Source of the DNA: Chitinophaga vietnamensis
GTDB taxonomy: Bacteria > Bacteroidota > Bacteroidia > Chitinophagales > Chitinophagaceae
NCBI RefSeq assembly: GCF_902167635.1
Contig: NZ_CABHMS010000007.1
Coordinates: 124,001-188,000 of the forward strand
Direction: 5' to 3'
Length of the DNA stretch: 64,000 nucleotides
The notes beneath the pieces were generated by a model. It was not told the DNA's origin. It made no database searches and worked only from the letters and a program-made list of their open reading frames with translations. Position numbers and translations under genes: made by a program. Shown in pieces: positions 1-8,223 of this stretch (position 1 is the first letter of the stretch; the number at the start of each line of letters is the position of its first letter).

Positions 1-495
1 CTCTTCAACCGTGCCTGGGTACAAGGCCTGGCCTTTGGCGCCCCAGTGAAACTGGCCAATGCCTATACGCCGGAATACACGCCCAAAGGGGAACGCACGC
101 TTACCGACGGACTTCCCGGCGGCAAAGATTTCAGCTATAATTGGCTGTACACTTATGATAAAGATATGATCGCTACCGTGGACCTCGGCAGCAGCAAAAA
201 GATACAGCAGGTAAGCATGAATTTCCTGTTCGATCCCCGGCATTATATTTTCCATCCGGCGCATGTGTTGGTGGAAACCTCCGCGGATGGCCAGCATTAC
301 ACGGTAGCGGGCCAGCAGGATATTCCTGTGCCCGCGGAAGATTACGAAGTGCAGATCAAACATTTTAATTTCCCGGTGAGTGCAAATGCCCGTTATATCA
401 GGGTGAGCGCGCAATGCCCCGCGGCCTTGCCGGCGTGGAGGCATGTGGCGGGTAAACGCCCCGCGATTTGTTGCGATGAGATTTTTGTGGAGTAG
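1..495 (+). CDS. C-terminal fragment of a discoidin (F5/8 type C) domain protein
   Basis: The reading frame is open from the first base and ends at a TAG at 493-495, so the gene begins upstream of the window. The roughly 164 visible residues look like one F5/8 type C (discoidin-like) jelly-roll: a Thr-Leu-Thr-Asp-Gly-Leu-Pro-Gly segment, then MIATVDLGSSKKIQQVSMNF, a middle with HVLVETSADGQHY, and a closing strand ARYIRVSA followed by an ICCDEIFVE end. Such domains close many secreted Bacteroidota glycosidases (GH20, GH29 and DUF4838 types) and bind carbohydrate. The catalytic part is not visible, so the enzyme cannot be named. The nearby repeat array starts only about 10 bases after the stop codon. 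Confidence 0.75.
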   Translation, partial: LFNRAWVQGLAFGAPVKLANAYTPEYTPKGERTLTDGLPGGKDFSYNWLYTYDKDMIATVDLGSSKKIQQVSMNFLFDPRHYIFHPAHVLVETSADGQHYTVAGQQDIPVPAEDYEVQIKHFNFPVSANARYIRVSAQCPAALPAWRHVAGKRPAICCDEIFVE

Positions 496-503
496 ATGAT
501 AGG

Positions 504-1010
504 CCCACCAATATGGCGCCCCGATGGGGCGCTGGCGCGGAGATGCACCAATGCTACCAATATTTCGCCCCTACGGGGCGGAACGTATATGCCCGTAGGG
601 GCGGCATAGCGGTAAAACACAAAGAACAAACATCAATATGCCCCGTAGGGGCAACATATTGGTAGAAACACGAATAACAAACACCATACGCCCCGTAGGG
701 GCAACATATTGGTAGAAACACAAAGAACAAATATCAATATGCCCCGTAGGGGCAACATATTGGTAGAAACACAAAGAACAAATATCAATATGCCCCGTAG
801 GGGCAACATATTGGTAGAAACACAAAGAACAAATATCAATATGCCCCGTAGGGGCAACATATTGGTAGAAACACAAAGAACAAATATCAATATGCCCCGT
901 AGGGCAACATATTGGTAGAAACACAAAGAGCAAATATCAATATGCCCCGTAGGGGCAACATATTGGTAGAAACACGAAGAACAAACACCATACGCCCCGT
1001 AGGGGCGGCA
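504..1010. repeat. Array of 50-51 bp repeats with a GCCCCGTAGGGGC palindromic core, flanked by inverted copies
   Basis: Eight regularly spaced cores begin at 640, 690, 741, 792, 843, 894, 944 and 994, giving periods of 50 or 51 bases; the core at 894 has lost one G. A variant unit begins at 591. The part between cores is also repeated (CAACATATTGGTAGAAACAC followed by a short A-rich stretch). Two copies in the opposite orientation lie upstream: about 554-579, where CTACCAATAT precedes a GCCCCTACGGGGC core, and about 504-532 with a GCCCCGATGGGGC core. Palindromic cores in inverted and direct arrangement in a noncoding gap resemble REP/BIME elements. Reading frames across it are artefacts. No transposase is in the window. 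Confidence 0.9.
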
Positions 1011-1089
1011 TATAACATTCTCCAAACCCGCGCCCCGCGCGATGTTCCGGCCCTGCCCGGGCCTTATTCTTCTCTTTCCCAAAAAAATA

Positions 1090-1122
1090 TTTGGAAATAA
1101 TAAACACCGTTCAGTATATTTG
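1090..1122 (+). promoter_or_regulatory. Promoter and operator of the TetR regulator gene
   Basis: A TTTG at 1090-1093 is followed after 21 bases by TATATTTG at 1115-1122, which matches the Bacteroidota -33 and -7 elements. Between and over them lies TAAACACCGTTCAGTATAT (1101-1119), an imperfect palindrome of the form TRAAC-N3-GTTYA. The same motif returns twice before the efflux operon. Transcription would start near 1129, which excludes the ATG at 1042 as the start of the regulator. Confidence 0.65.
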
Positions 1123-1140
1123 CACTGTAAACATTTCAAC

Positions 1141-1764
1141 GTGGGAATATCAGAAAGAAAAGAACGTGAGAAAGCAGAAATGCGGAGGCGTATCGTAGAT
1201 GCTGCCATCAAAATGTTTGTGGAAGAAGGATATGAAAAAGTATCTATCCGCAAGATAGCCGATGAGATTGAATACAGTCCGGCTACGCTGTATCTCTACT
1301 ATAAGGACAAAGACGAGCTGCTGTACGATGTGCAGCGCGAAGCCTTCGATTACCTGGCGGCATCTTTCCGCGAAAAAGTAACCGCCAAAGATCCTTTTAA
1401 ACGCCTGGAGCAATTGGGGATGGCCTATACACAGTTCTCCTACGATCATCCCGAGATGTATGATCTCATGTTCATCATCAAAGCGCCGATGAATACCGTA
1501 GAAGAAGAAGAGAGCTGGAAGAACGGAGAAGATGCCTTCTCCTTCCTGGAACAAACCGTTGCAGCGTGTATCAAGCAAAAACTTATCCGCTTCAAAGACC
1601 CGATGATGGCCTCTTTGTCGATATGGAGCTTCGTACACGGCCTGGTGAGCCTGAACCTCCGCTGCCGTATCAAAGTATCGCAGCTGGCGGAAGATCAGGT
1701 GCGGCCTTTCACAGAAGCCGCTGTTAAAGAATACCTCCGGATGATCAAAGCACCATCAGCATAA
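1141..1764 (+). CDS. TetR/AcrR family regulator of the adjacent efflux operon
   Basis: The N-terminus carries a typical TetR helix-turn-helix: RRRIVDAAIKMFVEEGYEKV, then IRKIADEIEYSPATLYLYYK. The remaining 130 residues form the variable ligand-binding part. An upstream ATG at 1042 keeps the frame open, but the promoter at 1090-1122 would lie inside that extension. The GTG at 1141 (VGISERKEREKAEM) therefore gives a normal-length 207-residue TetR protein. The gene lies directly before the TolC-adaptor-RND operon on the same strand. Three copies of one operator-like palindrome occur before this gene and before the operon, so autorepression and repression of the pump are the natural reading (inference). 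A terminator follows the stop codon. Confidence 0.9.
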   Translation: MGISERKEREKAEMRRRIVDAAIKMFVEEGYEKVSIRKIADEIEYSPATLYLYYKDKDELLYDVQREAFDYLAASFREKVTAKDPFKRLEQLGMAYTQFSYDHPEMYDLMFIIKAPMNTVEEEESWKNGEDAFSFLEQTVAACIKQKLIRFKDPMMASLSIWSFVHGLVSLNLRCRIKVSQLAEDQVRPFTEAAVKEYLRMIKAPSA

Positions 1765-1785
1765 AAAGCCCGCGGGCTTTTTTTT
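1764..1785 (+). terminator. Intrinsic terminator after the TetR gene
   Basis: A GC-rich palindrome (AAAGCCCGCGGGCTTT) runs into a T-tract and begins right at the stop codon. It would separate the regulator transcript from the efflux operon. Confidence 0.8.
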
Positions 1786-1796
1786 AGCGAGAGAAT

Positions 1797-1819
1797 TAAA
1801 CACCGTTCAGTATATCAAC
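1797..1819 (+). promoter_or_regulatory. Second copy of the TetR operator motif
   Basis: TAAACACCGTTCAGTATAT followed by CAAC is identical over 19 bases to the motif in the TetR promoter. It lies 63 bases before the tolC-type start codon. Confidence 0.65.
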
Positions 1820-1866
1820 AACGATTACGCCAAAGCCGCTACAGGCTTTATTTTTTTCGATATCAA

Positions 1867-1889
1867 TAAACACTGTTCATTATGTCAAC
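1867..1889 (+). promoter_or_regulatory. Third copy of the TetR operator motif, overlapping the tolC-type start codon
   Basis: TAAACACTGTTCATTATGT followed by CAAC differs from the other two copies at only three positions. It contains the ATG at 1882-1884, so a bound repressor would sit on the start of the coding region. Confidence 0.6.
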
Positions 1890-3243
1890 ATTAATTACAA
1901 AAGGAGCATTGTTAACAGGCCTGCTCATAGCCAGTTTCAGCACCTTTGCCCAGAACACTGTGTTGGACCAATACATACAGGAAGCCTTCAACAACAATAA
2001 AGGACTGAAAGAGCAACACTTTCAGCTCGACCGCTCGCTGTATGCATTGCAAGAAGCCAAAAGCCTCTTTGGCCCCAACGTAGCCATGCTGGCCAGTTAT
2101 ACCAAAGCGAAAGGCGGCCGCACCATCGATGTGCCGGTAGGCGATATGCTCAACCCGGTATACAATACCCTCAATCAGCTCACCAGCAGCCAGAAATTTC
2201 CGCAACTGGCAAACCAGTCCTTCCTGCTCAACCCCGACAATTTCTATGATGCGAAAGTAAGAGCGAGTCTGCCGCTGATCAACGCCGAAATTTACTACAA
2301 CAACAAAATAAAAAGAGAACAACTCTCCCAGCAACAAGCCGCGCTGAACGTTTACAAACGCCAGCTGGTACAAGATATCAAAACCGCGTACTTCCAGTAC
2401 TACCAGGCCTCTCAGGCAGTAGCCATTTATAACAGCGCCCTGGGCCTCATCGAAGAAAATATCCGGATCAACGAAAGCATGGTGCGCAACGGCGTGCGTA
2501 ATAACACCGCATTATACCGCTCGCAAACAGAGAAAGAAAAGATCAGCGCCGATATCACCCGCGCCAACAATACCCGCGACAATGCCCGCGCCTATTTCAA
2601 CTTTCTCCTGAACCGCACACTGGACAAGGATATCCAGCTGGACAGCACCCTGCTCAATATTCCTGTTGCCGCCAACAACGGCGACATCAATAGCCGGGAA
2701 GAATTGCAGCAATACAAATATGCTATCAGCGCCTGGCACCTCAATCAGCAGCTGCAACGCTCCTACCTCATCCCGAAACTCAGCACCTTCATCGATCTTG
2801 GCTCACAAGGCGCCATGGCACATTTCGATAACCAAACACGCTACTATCTCTTTGGCGTAAACCTGGAATGGAACCTCTTCGCCTCCAACAGGAACAAATA
2901 CAAAATAAAACAGGCGCAGATCGATGAACAGGCCACCATCACAGCTTCCGAGCGTACCGCCGATCAACTACGCTTACAGCTATACGAAGCTGTGAACAAC
3001 TATAGCGCCACCATCCGCAATTACCAGACAGCGCAAAGCCAGCTCTCCTTTGCAGAACGCTATTACCGCGATCAACTCAAAGTATACAAGGCCGGTCAGC
3101 TGCTCTACATCGAACTGCTGGATGCCCAGAACCAACTTACCCAGGCACGCCTGCAAACCTCCGTGGCACAGGCTTCCGTACAAACCGCCTTCGCCGCAGT
3201 AGAACGTGCGCAGGCATCTTACAACATCGATCTTAATAAATAA
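1882..3243 (+). CDS. TolC-family outer-membrane efflux protein
   Basis: 453 residues with a signal peptide ending near STFAQ, followed by two TolC (OEP) repeats rich in long helices, for example an N-terminal LDQYIQEAFNNNKGLKEQ segment and a C-terminal RYYRDQLKVYKAGQLLYIEL. These proteins form the trimeric outer-membrane channel of tripartite pumps. It is the first gene of an operon with the membrane-fusion adaptor (16-base gap) and the RND permease. Length and domain order are normal for the family. The substrate cannot be read from the sequence. The start codon lies inside an operator-like motif, which links its expression to the TetR regulator upstream. Confidence 0.92.
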   Translation: MSTLITKGALLTGLLIASFSTFAQNTVLDQYIQEAFNNNKGLKEQHFQLDRSLYALQEAKSLFGPNVAMLASYTKAKGGRTIDVPVGDMLNPVYNTLNQLTSSQKFPQLANQSFLLNPDNFYDAKVRASLPLINAEIYYNNKIKREQLSQQQAALNVYKRQLVQDIKTAYFQYYQASQAVAIYNSALGLIEENIRINESMVRNGVRNNTALYRSQTEKEKISADITRANNTRDNARAYFNFLLNRTLDKDIQLDSTLLNIPVAANNGDINSREELQQYKYAISAWHLNQQLQRSYLIPKLSTFIDLGSQGAMAHFDNQTRYYLFGVNLEWNLFASNRNKYKIKQAQIDEQATITASERTADQLRLQLYEAVNNYSATIRNYQTAQSQLSFAERYYRDQLKVYKAGQLLYIELLDAQNQLTQARLQTSVAQASVQTAFAAVERAQASYNIDLNK

Positions 3244-3258
3244 AAAATCGCTCTCTAT

Positions 3259-4305
3259 ATGAAACACACATGGCTCATTCTTCCGCTCTCTATATTGCTT
3301 TTCTCCTGCGGCCACAAGCCTGAGCAAAACACTACCGACTCCACCGAGATCATCCCGGTGAAAGTGATGGCACTGCAACGCCAGGGCGCAGGCCTCTCTA
3401 TCAATGCCTCCGGCCAGTTCACCACCGACGATGAAGTGTATCTCTCTTTCAAAACCGGCGGTATCATCAGCAATATCTTCGTGAAAGAAGGCGATCCTGT
3501 ACATACCGGACAGCTGCTCGCTACGCTCAACCTCACCGAAATAGATGCACAGGTGCAACAGGCGCAACTGGGCTTCGAAAAAGCGCAGCGCGACTATCAA
3601 CGCACGCAGAACCTGCACAACGACAGCGTAGCTACGCTGGAACAATTGCAGAACGCGAAAACCGCGCTGGATATGGCCCGCCAGCAACTCAGCACCGCAC
3701 AGTTCAACCGTAGCTACTCCGCCATCCATGCCACACAAGATGGTTATGTACTGCATAAACTTGCCAATACCGGTCAACTGGTAAATGCCGGCACGGCAGT
3801 GCTGCAAACCAACGGCGCCCGCAATGCCCACTGGCTGCTGCGCGTTGGCGTAAGCGACCATGAATGGGCCAGCGTAAAGACTGGCGACAAAGCCACCATC
3901 GAAACACAATCGCTGCCCGGCACCGTACTACCGGGAACGGTTACACGTAAATCAGAAGGCATCGATCCGCAAAGCGGCACCTTCATCATCGACGTACAAC
4001 TCACCGGCAGCAAGCCCGCCGCTATCGCGGCCGGCATGTTCGGCCGCTGTCATATCACCACGGCCAACACCAGCGGTAACACTTCCTGGAGCATTCCCTA
4101 TGCCGCATTACTTGACGGCAATGGCAGCACCGGCTTCGTTTTCGTGACCAACGACAACAAAACCGCAGAACGCATACCTGTTACCATCGCCGGCATGGAA
4201 AAAAATAATGTGCTCATCAGCGCCGGCATGGAACAGGCCAAAGCCCTCATCGTTTCCGGTAGCGCGTACCTGAAAGACCGCTCCCCTATTCGCATCATCC
4301 AATAA
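3259..4305 (+). CDS. RND efflux periplasmic adaptor (membrane-fusion protein), lipoprotein
   Basis: 348 residues. The leader ends in a lipobox (LLFSCGHKPE), so the protein is probably anchored by lipid. The barrel-sandwich (lipoyl) half-motif GGIISNIFVKEGDPVHTGQL is followed by a helical hairpin (VQQAQLGFEKAQRDYQRTQN onward) and the second lipoyl half containing DGYVLHKLANTGQLVNAG. A beta-barrel and membrane-proximal domain follow. The adaptor bridges the TolC channel and the inner-membrane permease. It is the middle gene of the operon, 11 bases before the permease. Confidence 0.92.
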   Translation: MKHTWLILPLSILLFSCGHKPEQNTTDSTEIIPVKVMALQRQGAGLSINASGQFTTDDEVYLSFKTGGIISNIFVKEGDPVHTGQLLATLNLTEIDAQVQQAQLGFEKAQRDYQRTQNLHNDSVATLEQLQNAKTALDMARQQLSTAQFNRSYSAIHATQDGYVLHKLANTGQLVNAGTAVLQTNGARNAHWLLRVGVSDHEWASVKTGDKATIETQSLPGTVLPGTVTRKSEGIDPQSGTFIIDVQLTGSKPAAIAAGMFGRCHITTANTSGNTSWSIPYAALLDGNGSTGFVFVTNDNKTAERIPVTIAGMEKNNVLISAGMEQAKALIVSGSAYLKDRSPIRIIQ

Positions 4306-4316
4306 TCTCCCGCATC

Positions 4317-7300
4317 ATGAAAATATCCAATTACGCCGTCAAGAATTACCAGTTCACGCTGGTGATATTCATCATGATCATCGTGCTCGGTATCTCCACC
4401 ATCCTCAATATGCCCCGCTCGGAAGATCCGGAAATGCGCGCCCCGCAATATACCGTGGTAGTGGTATATCCGGGTACCAGCCCGAAAGACATGGAAGATC
4501 TCGTGGTAGATCCACTAGAGAAAGATATCTATGCACTCGACGATATCAAACGCATACGTACCAATATCAGCGACGGGGTAGCCACCCTGCGCGTGGAATA
4601 TAAATACAGTTCCAACGTAGATCAGAAATACCAGGAGCTGGTGCGGGAAGTCAACAATAAACGGAAAGACCTGCCCGGCGATATCTATAGCATGGAAGTA
4701 CTGAAGAGTGAACCCTCTGATGTGAACGTGTTGCAGGTAGCCTTGATCTCTGAAAACGCTTCCCGCGACAAACTCCGATACTATGCAGAAAAATTGCAGG
4801 AAGACCTGGAAAAAGTACCCGCCCTCAAAAATGTAAAACTGCATGGCCTGCCGGATCAGCAGGTGCGGGTGGAATTGCAACTCGACAAAATGGCCCAGCT
4901 GAAAGTCCCTGTGAACGCGGTTTTGGGCGCATTGCAAAGCGAAATGGCCAACATCCCCGGCGGCAGCATTGAAGCCGGCGACAAGAGCTTCAACATCAAA
5001 ACCAGCGGCAATTTTCAGTCGCTCGATGAAATCAACAACACCATCGTATCTGCACAGAATGGCAAGAATATTTTCCTTCGTGACCTGGCCCGTGTATACT
5101 ATGGTTTCGATGATGAGAAGTATTTCGTAAGACTGAACGGCCACCGCAGCGTTATTGTTTCTGCTGCGCAGAAGACGGGCGAGAACATCACTAAAACGCA
5201 ACTGGCCTATCAGCCTGTGATCGCGCAGTTCAAAAAAACCTTGCCATCCAACATTGACGCCGTGCAATATTTTGATCAGGCCGAAGCCGTGAACCACCGG
5301 CTGAGCGGGCTTGGCAAGGATTTCCTCATCGCGATATTACTGGTAGCCATCACACTGCTGCCACTGGGGCAAAGGCCCGCCATCATCGTGATGATCTCCA
5401 TTCCTTTATCGCTCTCCATTGGCATCGTGTTATTGCAACTCTTCGGCTACAACCTCAACCAGCTGAGCATTGTAGGGCTGGTAGTAGCATTGGGGCTATT
5501 GGTAGATGACAGCATTGTTGTGGTAGAGAATATTGAACGATGGATGCTGGAAGGACATAGTCGCCTCGAAGCCACGCTGAAAGCCACTTCACAGATAGGC
5601 CTCGCCGTGATCGGTTGCACCGCCGCACTCATCATCGCCTTTATGCCTTTGGTGTTCATGCCGGAAGGCGCCGGTGATTTCATCCGCGGGTTACCGCTGG
5701 CGGTGATCTTCAGCGTACTGGCATCTATGGCGGTATCGCTCACTATTATCCCTTTTCTGTCCAGCCGTTTACTGAAAGAACATACCGGTAATCCTGAAGG
5801 CAATATTTTTATGCGTGCCCTTAAAAGGCTGATCCATGGCAGCTATGCGCGTTTGCTCGACAAAGCCCTGCAACGTCCGCTGATTACCATCGTGGTGTCT
5901 TTGTTCATCTTTGGCGGCGCATTGTTCTTATTCAAAGCAGTAGGGTTCAGCCTCTTTCCTTCTTCTGAAAAGCCGCAGTTCCTGGTGAATGTGATCGCGC
6001 CACCGCAATCTAATCTCGCCTATACCGATAACATCGTGAAGCAACTGGAAACGGAGCTGAAGAAAGAGAAGGCGGTGAAATATATTGCCAGCAACATCGG
6101 GAAAGGCAATCCCCGCATCTATTACAACGAGATACCGGAAAATGAGCACAGCGACTATGCACAGCTGTTTGTGCAGCTTGATCCGAATACCAGTCCGGCT
6201 ACGAAAACAGCACTCATTGAATCGCTGCGCAAAAAATGGACGCCTTTCCCTGGCGCCAAAGTAGAAGTGAAGAACTTTGAGCAAGGCCCGCCGGTAGCGG
6301 CTCCTGTTGAAGTGCGCCTCTTTGGTGATAACCTCGACACCTTGCGTTCGCAGGCCGCCATCGTGGAAAGTATGCTGGAAAAAACGCCTGGCACCATCTA
6401 TATCAATAACCCGGTGAGCAATCTTAAATCAGATATCCGTGTACACATCGATCGTGAAAAAGCGCAGCAGCTGGGCATTCCAACGGCCAACATCGATAAG
6501 GTAGTACGTTTGGCCATCGCCGGCGTGAACCTCGGCAAGTACAATGACAAGAACGATAACGACTACGATGTGCTGGTGACCAAAGAAAAAAATGGCAAGC
6601 CCACGATGGATGTGTTCCGTGATCTGTATGTCAACAACAGCGTTGGCACGGCTATTCCGCTCTCGCAGGTGGCGAGCCTGCAACTGGAAACCTCTCCGTT
6701 GAGTATCCGCCACCAGGAAAAGAACCGTGTAGTAGCCGTAACGGCATTTGTGAAGAAAGGTTTCCTGGTAGATAATGTGATCAAAGATGTGATCAAACAG
6801 ATGGATGCTTTGCACCTGCCCAATGGTTACAGTTATGAAATGGGGGGAGAGATCGAGAGCCGCAAAGATTCTTTCGGTGGCTTCCTCACGATCATCATCG
6901 TCACGGTATTTATGTTCATTGCGGTGCTGGTGCTGGAATTCAAGACTTTCAAAAGCACGCTGATCGTGCTGTCGGTAATACCTTTGGGCATTGTGGGCGC
7001 GGCTATCGCCTTGTGGATGACGGGCAATACTTTATCATTCGTGGCGATCATCGGTTTGATAGCGCTGGCGGGTATAGAGGTAAAGAATACGATCCTGCTG
7101 GTGGATTTCACTAATCAGCTGCGTGCGCAGGGGCACTCACTCGAAGCGGCTATACGCGAAGCGGGTGAGGTACGTTTCCTGCCGATCGTGCTCACCTCGC
7201 TCACGGCCATCGGCGGCCTGATTCCCATTGCCATCTCCACCAATCCGCTGATTGCGCCGCTGGCGATAGTGTTGATAGGCGGTTTGATCAGTTCTACTTT

Positions 7301-7412
7301 GCTATCACGTATTGTAACGCCGGTAGTGTATAAATTAATTCCGCCCAAAGTGGAAGTATTGGCTAAAAGCCGTGCGGCGGCACAACAACAACTGGAAGAG
7401 GCAATGATGTAG
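4317..7412 (+). CDS. RND-family inner-membrane efflux permease
   Basis: 1031 residues, the usual length for AcrB-type pumps. The N-terminal helix is followed by a large periplasmic loop, then TM helices 2-6 with the paired Asp397-Asp398 in GLLVDDSIVVVENIERWM, the proton-relay site of the family. The second half repeats this plan, with GLIALAGIEVKNTILLVDF and a C-terminal cluster of membrane helices. It uses the proton gradient to drive export through the adaptor and TolC partner. It ends the operon and is followed by a strong hairpin. The substrate is unknown. Confidence 0.93.
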   Translation: MKISNYAVKNYQFTLVIFIMIIVLGISTILNMPRSEDPEMRAPQYTVVVVYPGTSPKDMEDLVVDPLEKDIYALDDIKRIRTNISDGVATLRVEYKYSSNVDQKYQELVREVNNKRKDLPGDIYSMEVLKSEPSDVNVLQVALISENASRDKLRYYAEKLQEDLEKVPALKNVKLHGLPDQQVRVELQLDKMAQLKVPVNAVLGALQSEMANIPGGSIEAGDKSFNIKTSGNFQSLDEINNTIVSAQNGKNIFLRDLARVYYGFDDEKYFVRLNGHRSVIVSAAQKTGENITKTQLAYQPVIAQFKKTLPSNIDAVQYFDQAEAVNHRLSGLGKDFLIAILLVAITLLPLGQRPAIIVMISIPLSLSIGIVLLQLFGYNLNQLSIVGLVVALGLLVDDSIVVVENIERWMLEGHSRLEATLKATSQIGLAVIGCTAALIIAFMPLVFMPEGAGDFIRGLPLAVIFSVLASMAVSLTIIPFLSSRLLKEHTGNPEGNIFMRALKRLIHGSYARLLDKALQRPLITIVVSLFIFGGALFLFKAVGFSLFPSSEKPQFLVNVIAPPQSNLAYTDNIVKQLETELKKEKAVKYIASNIGKGNPRIYYNEIPENEHSDYAQLFVQLDPNTSPATKTALIESLRKKWTPFPGAKVEVKNFEQGPPVAAPVEVRLFGDNLDTLRSQAAIVESMLEKTPGTIYINNPVSNLKSDIRVHIDREKAQQLGIPTANIDKVVRLAIAGVNLGKYNDKNDNDYDVLVTKEKNGKPTMDVFRDLYVNNSVGTAIPLSQVASLQLETSPLSIRHQEKNRVVAVTAFVKKGFLVDNVIKDVIKQMDALHLPNGYSYEMGGEIESRKDSFGGFLTIIIVTVFMFIAVLVLEFKTFKSTLIVLSVIPLGIVGAAIALWMTGNTLSFVAIIGLIALAGIEVKNTILLVDFTNQLRAQGHSLEAAIREAGEVRFLPIVLTSLTAIGGLIPIAISTNPLIAPLAIVLIGGLISSTLLSRIVTPVVYKLIPPKVEVLAKSRAAAQQQLEEAMM

Positions 7413-7449
7413 ATATTTAAGCTCCCGCACAACGCGGGAGCTTAAATAT
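7413..7449 (+). terminator. Hairpin after the efflux operon
   Basis: A perfect 16-bp inverted repeat (ATATTTAAGCTCCCGC and its complement) with a 5-base loop starts at the base after the stop codon. The stem is strong but has no long T-tract, so it is either a terminator or a transcript-end stabiliser. Confidence 0.6.
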
Positions 7450-7513
7450 CAACTAATTATCAGTACATTTACCAATAATTAGTTCACCATTTCCTGTTGA
7501 AAAAATAGATCTT

Positions 7514-8032
7514 ATGAAAAAAATCATTCTGGTATCTTTCAGCCTGTTGCTGATGATCTGTGCGAGTGTGCAATCGTCGCAGGCGCAATTGAAAAGGTTT
7601 AGTATCGGTCCTTTTATTGAAGCGGGTTTTCCCACAGGGGATTTCAGCAATAGCCATCAAACGGGCTATGGCATTGGTTTGGGCGCCGATATTAAACTGG
7701 TGGCCGGCTTAACGGCAGTAGGTTCCGTCAGCTTTATGTATTTCAAAGGCAAGAAAGATGTGCCTACCGGTACTACCACTACCACTTATCCATCTGCCAA
7801 AGTGATTCCTATCCGTCTTGGTTTGAGATATAGTTTAGTAGGTCCGCTGTATGTAAAAGTAGAAGGCGGTACTGCGCAATTCACCGGCGACTACAACAAT
7901 GGCGTAGGTGCGCTGGTAGCTCCTGGTATCGGCGTCCGCTTGCTGGGCCTGGATGTAGAAGGCAAATACGAAGCCTGGTTCAAAGACGGCACCCATGGCT
8001 TCTGGGGCCTGAAGGCAGGGTATAATTTTTAA
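7514..8032 (+). CDS. Small outer-membrane beta-barrel protein
   Basis: 172 residues with a signal peptide (LMICASVQSSQAQ). Short alternating strands follow, such as YGIGLGADIKLVAGLTAVGS and VGPLYVKVEGGTAQF, ending in an aromatic C-terminal residue (GLKAGYNF). This is the pattern of small eight-stranded outer-membrane barrels of the OmpW/PorT-like kind. No specific function can be assigned. The gene stands alone behind the efflux terminator, and a long palindromic element starts two bases after its stop codon. Confidence 0.75.
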   Translation: MKKIILVSFSLLLMICASVQSSQAQLKRFSIGPFIEAGFPTGDFSNSHQTGYGIGLGADIKLVAGLTAVGSVSFMYFKGKKDVPTGTTTTTYPSAKVIPIRLGLRYSLVGPLYVKVEGGTAQFTGDYNNGVGALVAPGIGVRLLGLDVEGKYEAWFKDGTHGFWGLKAGYNF

Positions 8033-8033
8033 C

Positions 8034-8222
8034 GCGACGATTGTCTTGCTCAGGATTATTTTGATTTTAAGGATTACCAGGATTTTTTTCTGGAATAAAA
8101 AAGGATTCACGAAGATCATCTCGAAATGATCTTCGTGAATCCTTTTTTATTCTCATTAATCCTGATAAAAAAATCCTGGTAATCCTTAAAATCAAAATAA
8201 TCCTGAGCAAGACAACCTTCGC
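8034..8222. repeat. Long palindromic element, copy A
   Basis: The ends are complementary: GGTTGTCTTGCTCAGGATT read inward from the right end, and the same with small changes from the left. The arms stay complementary for about 80 bases, through a TTTTAAGGATTACCAGGAT stretch, to an inner perfect hairpin AAGGATTCACGAAGATCAT and its complement around 8101-8145. The left arm lacks about 10 bases present in the right. It fills the space between two convergent genes. Copies B and C share its ends. Confidence 0.88.
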
Positions 8223-8223
8223 A

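Noticed and set aside
640-1010. A possible CRISPR array
   Set aside because: The parts between the palindromic cores are repeats of each other, not unique spacers, and no cas gene is near.
1042-1140. N-terminal extension of the TetR regulator to the ATG at 1042
   Set aside because: The promoter and operator lie within it and the extension has no resemblance to TetR proteins.
571-1253. Several reading frames of up to 206 codons across the repeat array
   Set aside because: They consist of periodic repeats of the 50-51 base unit on both strands and have no start region; the long frame also crosses the TetR promoter.
8034-8222. A transposon or insertion sequence at the long palindromes
   Set aside because: No reading frame for a transposase is inside any of the copies and no clear target-site duplication was seen around them.
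8034-8222. A simple intrinsic terminator at palindrome A
   Set aside because: The arms are far longer than a terminator stem and have ends shared with other loci; a terminator role for the inner hairpin remains possible.
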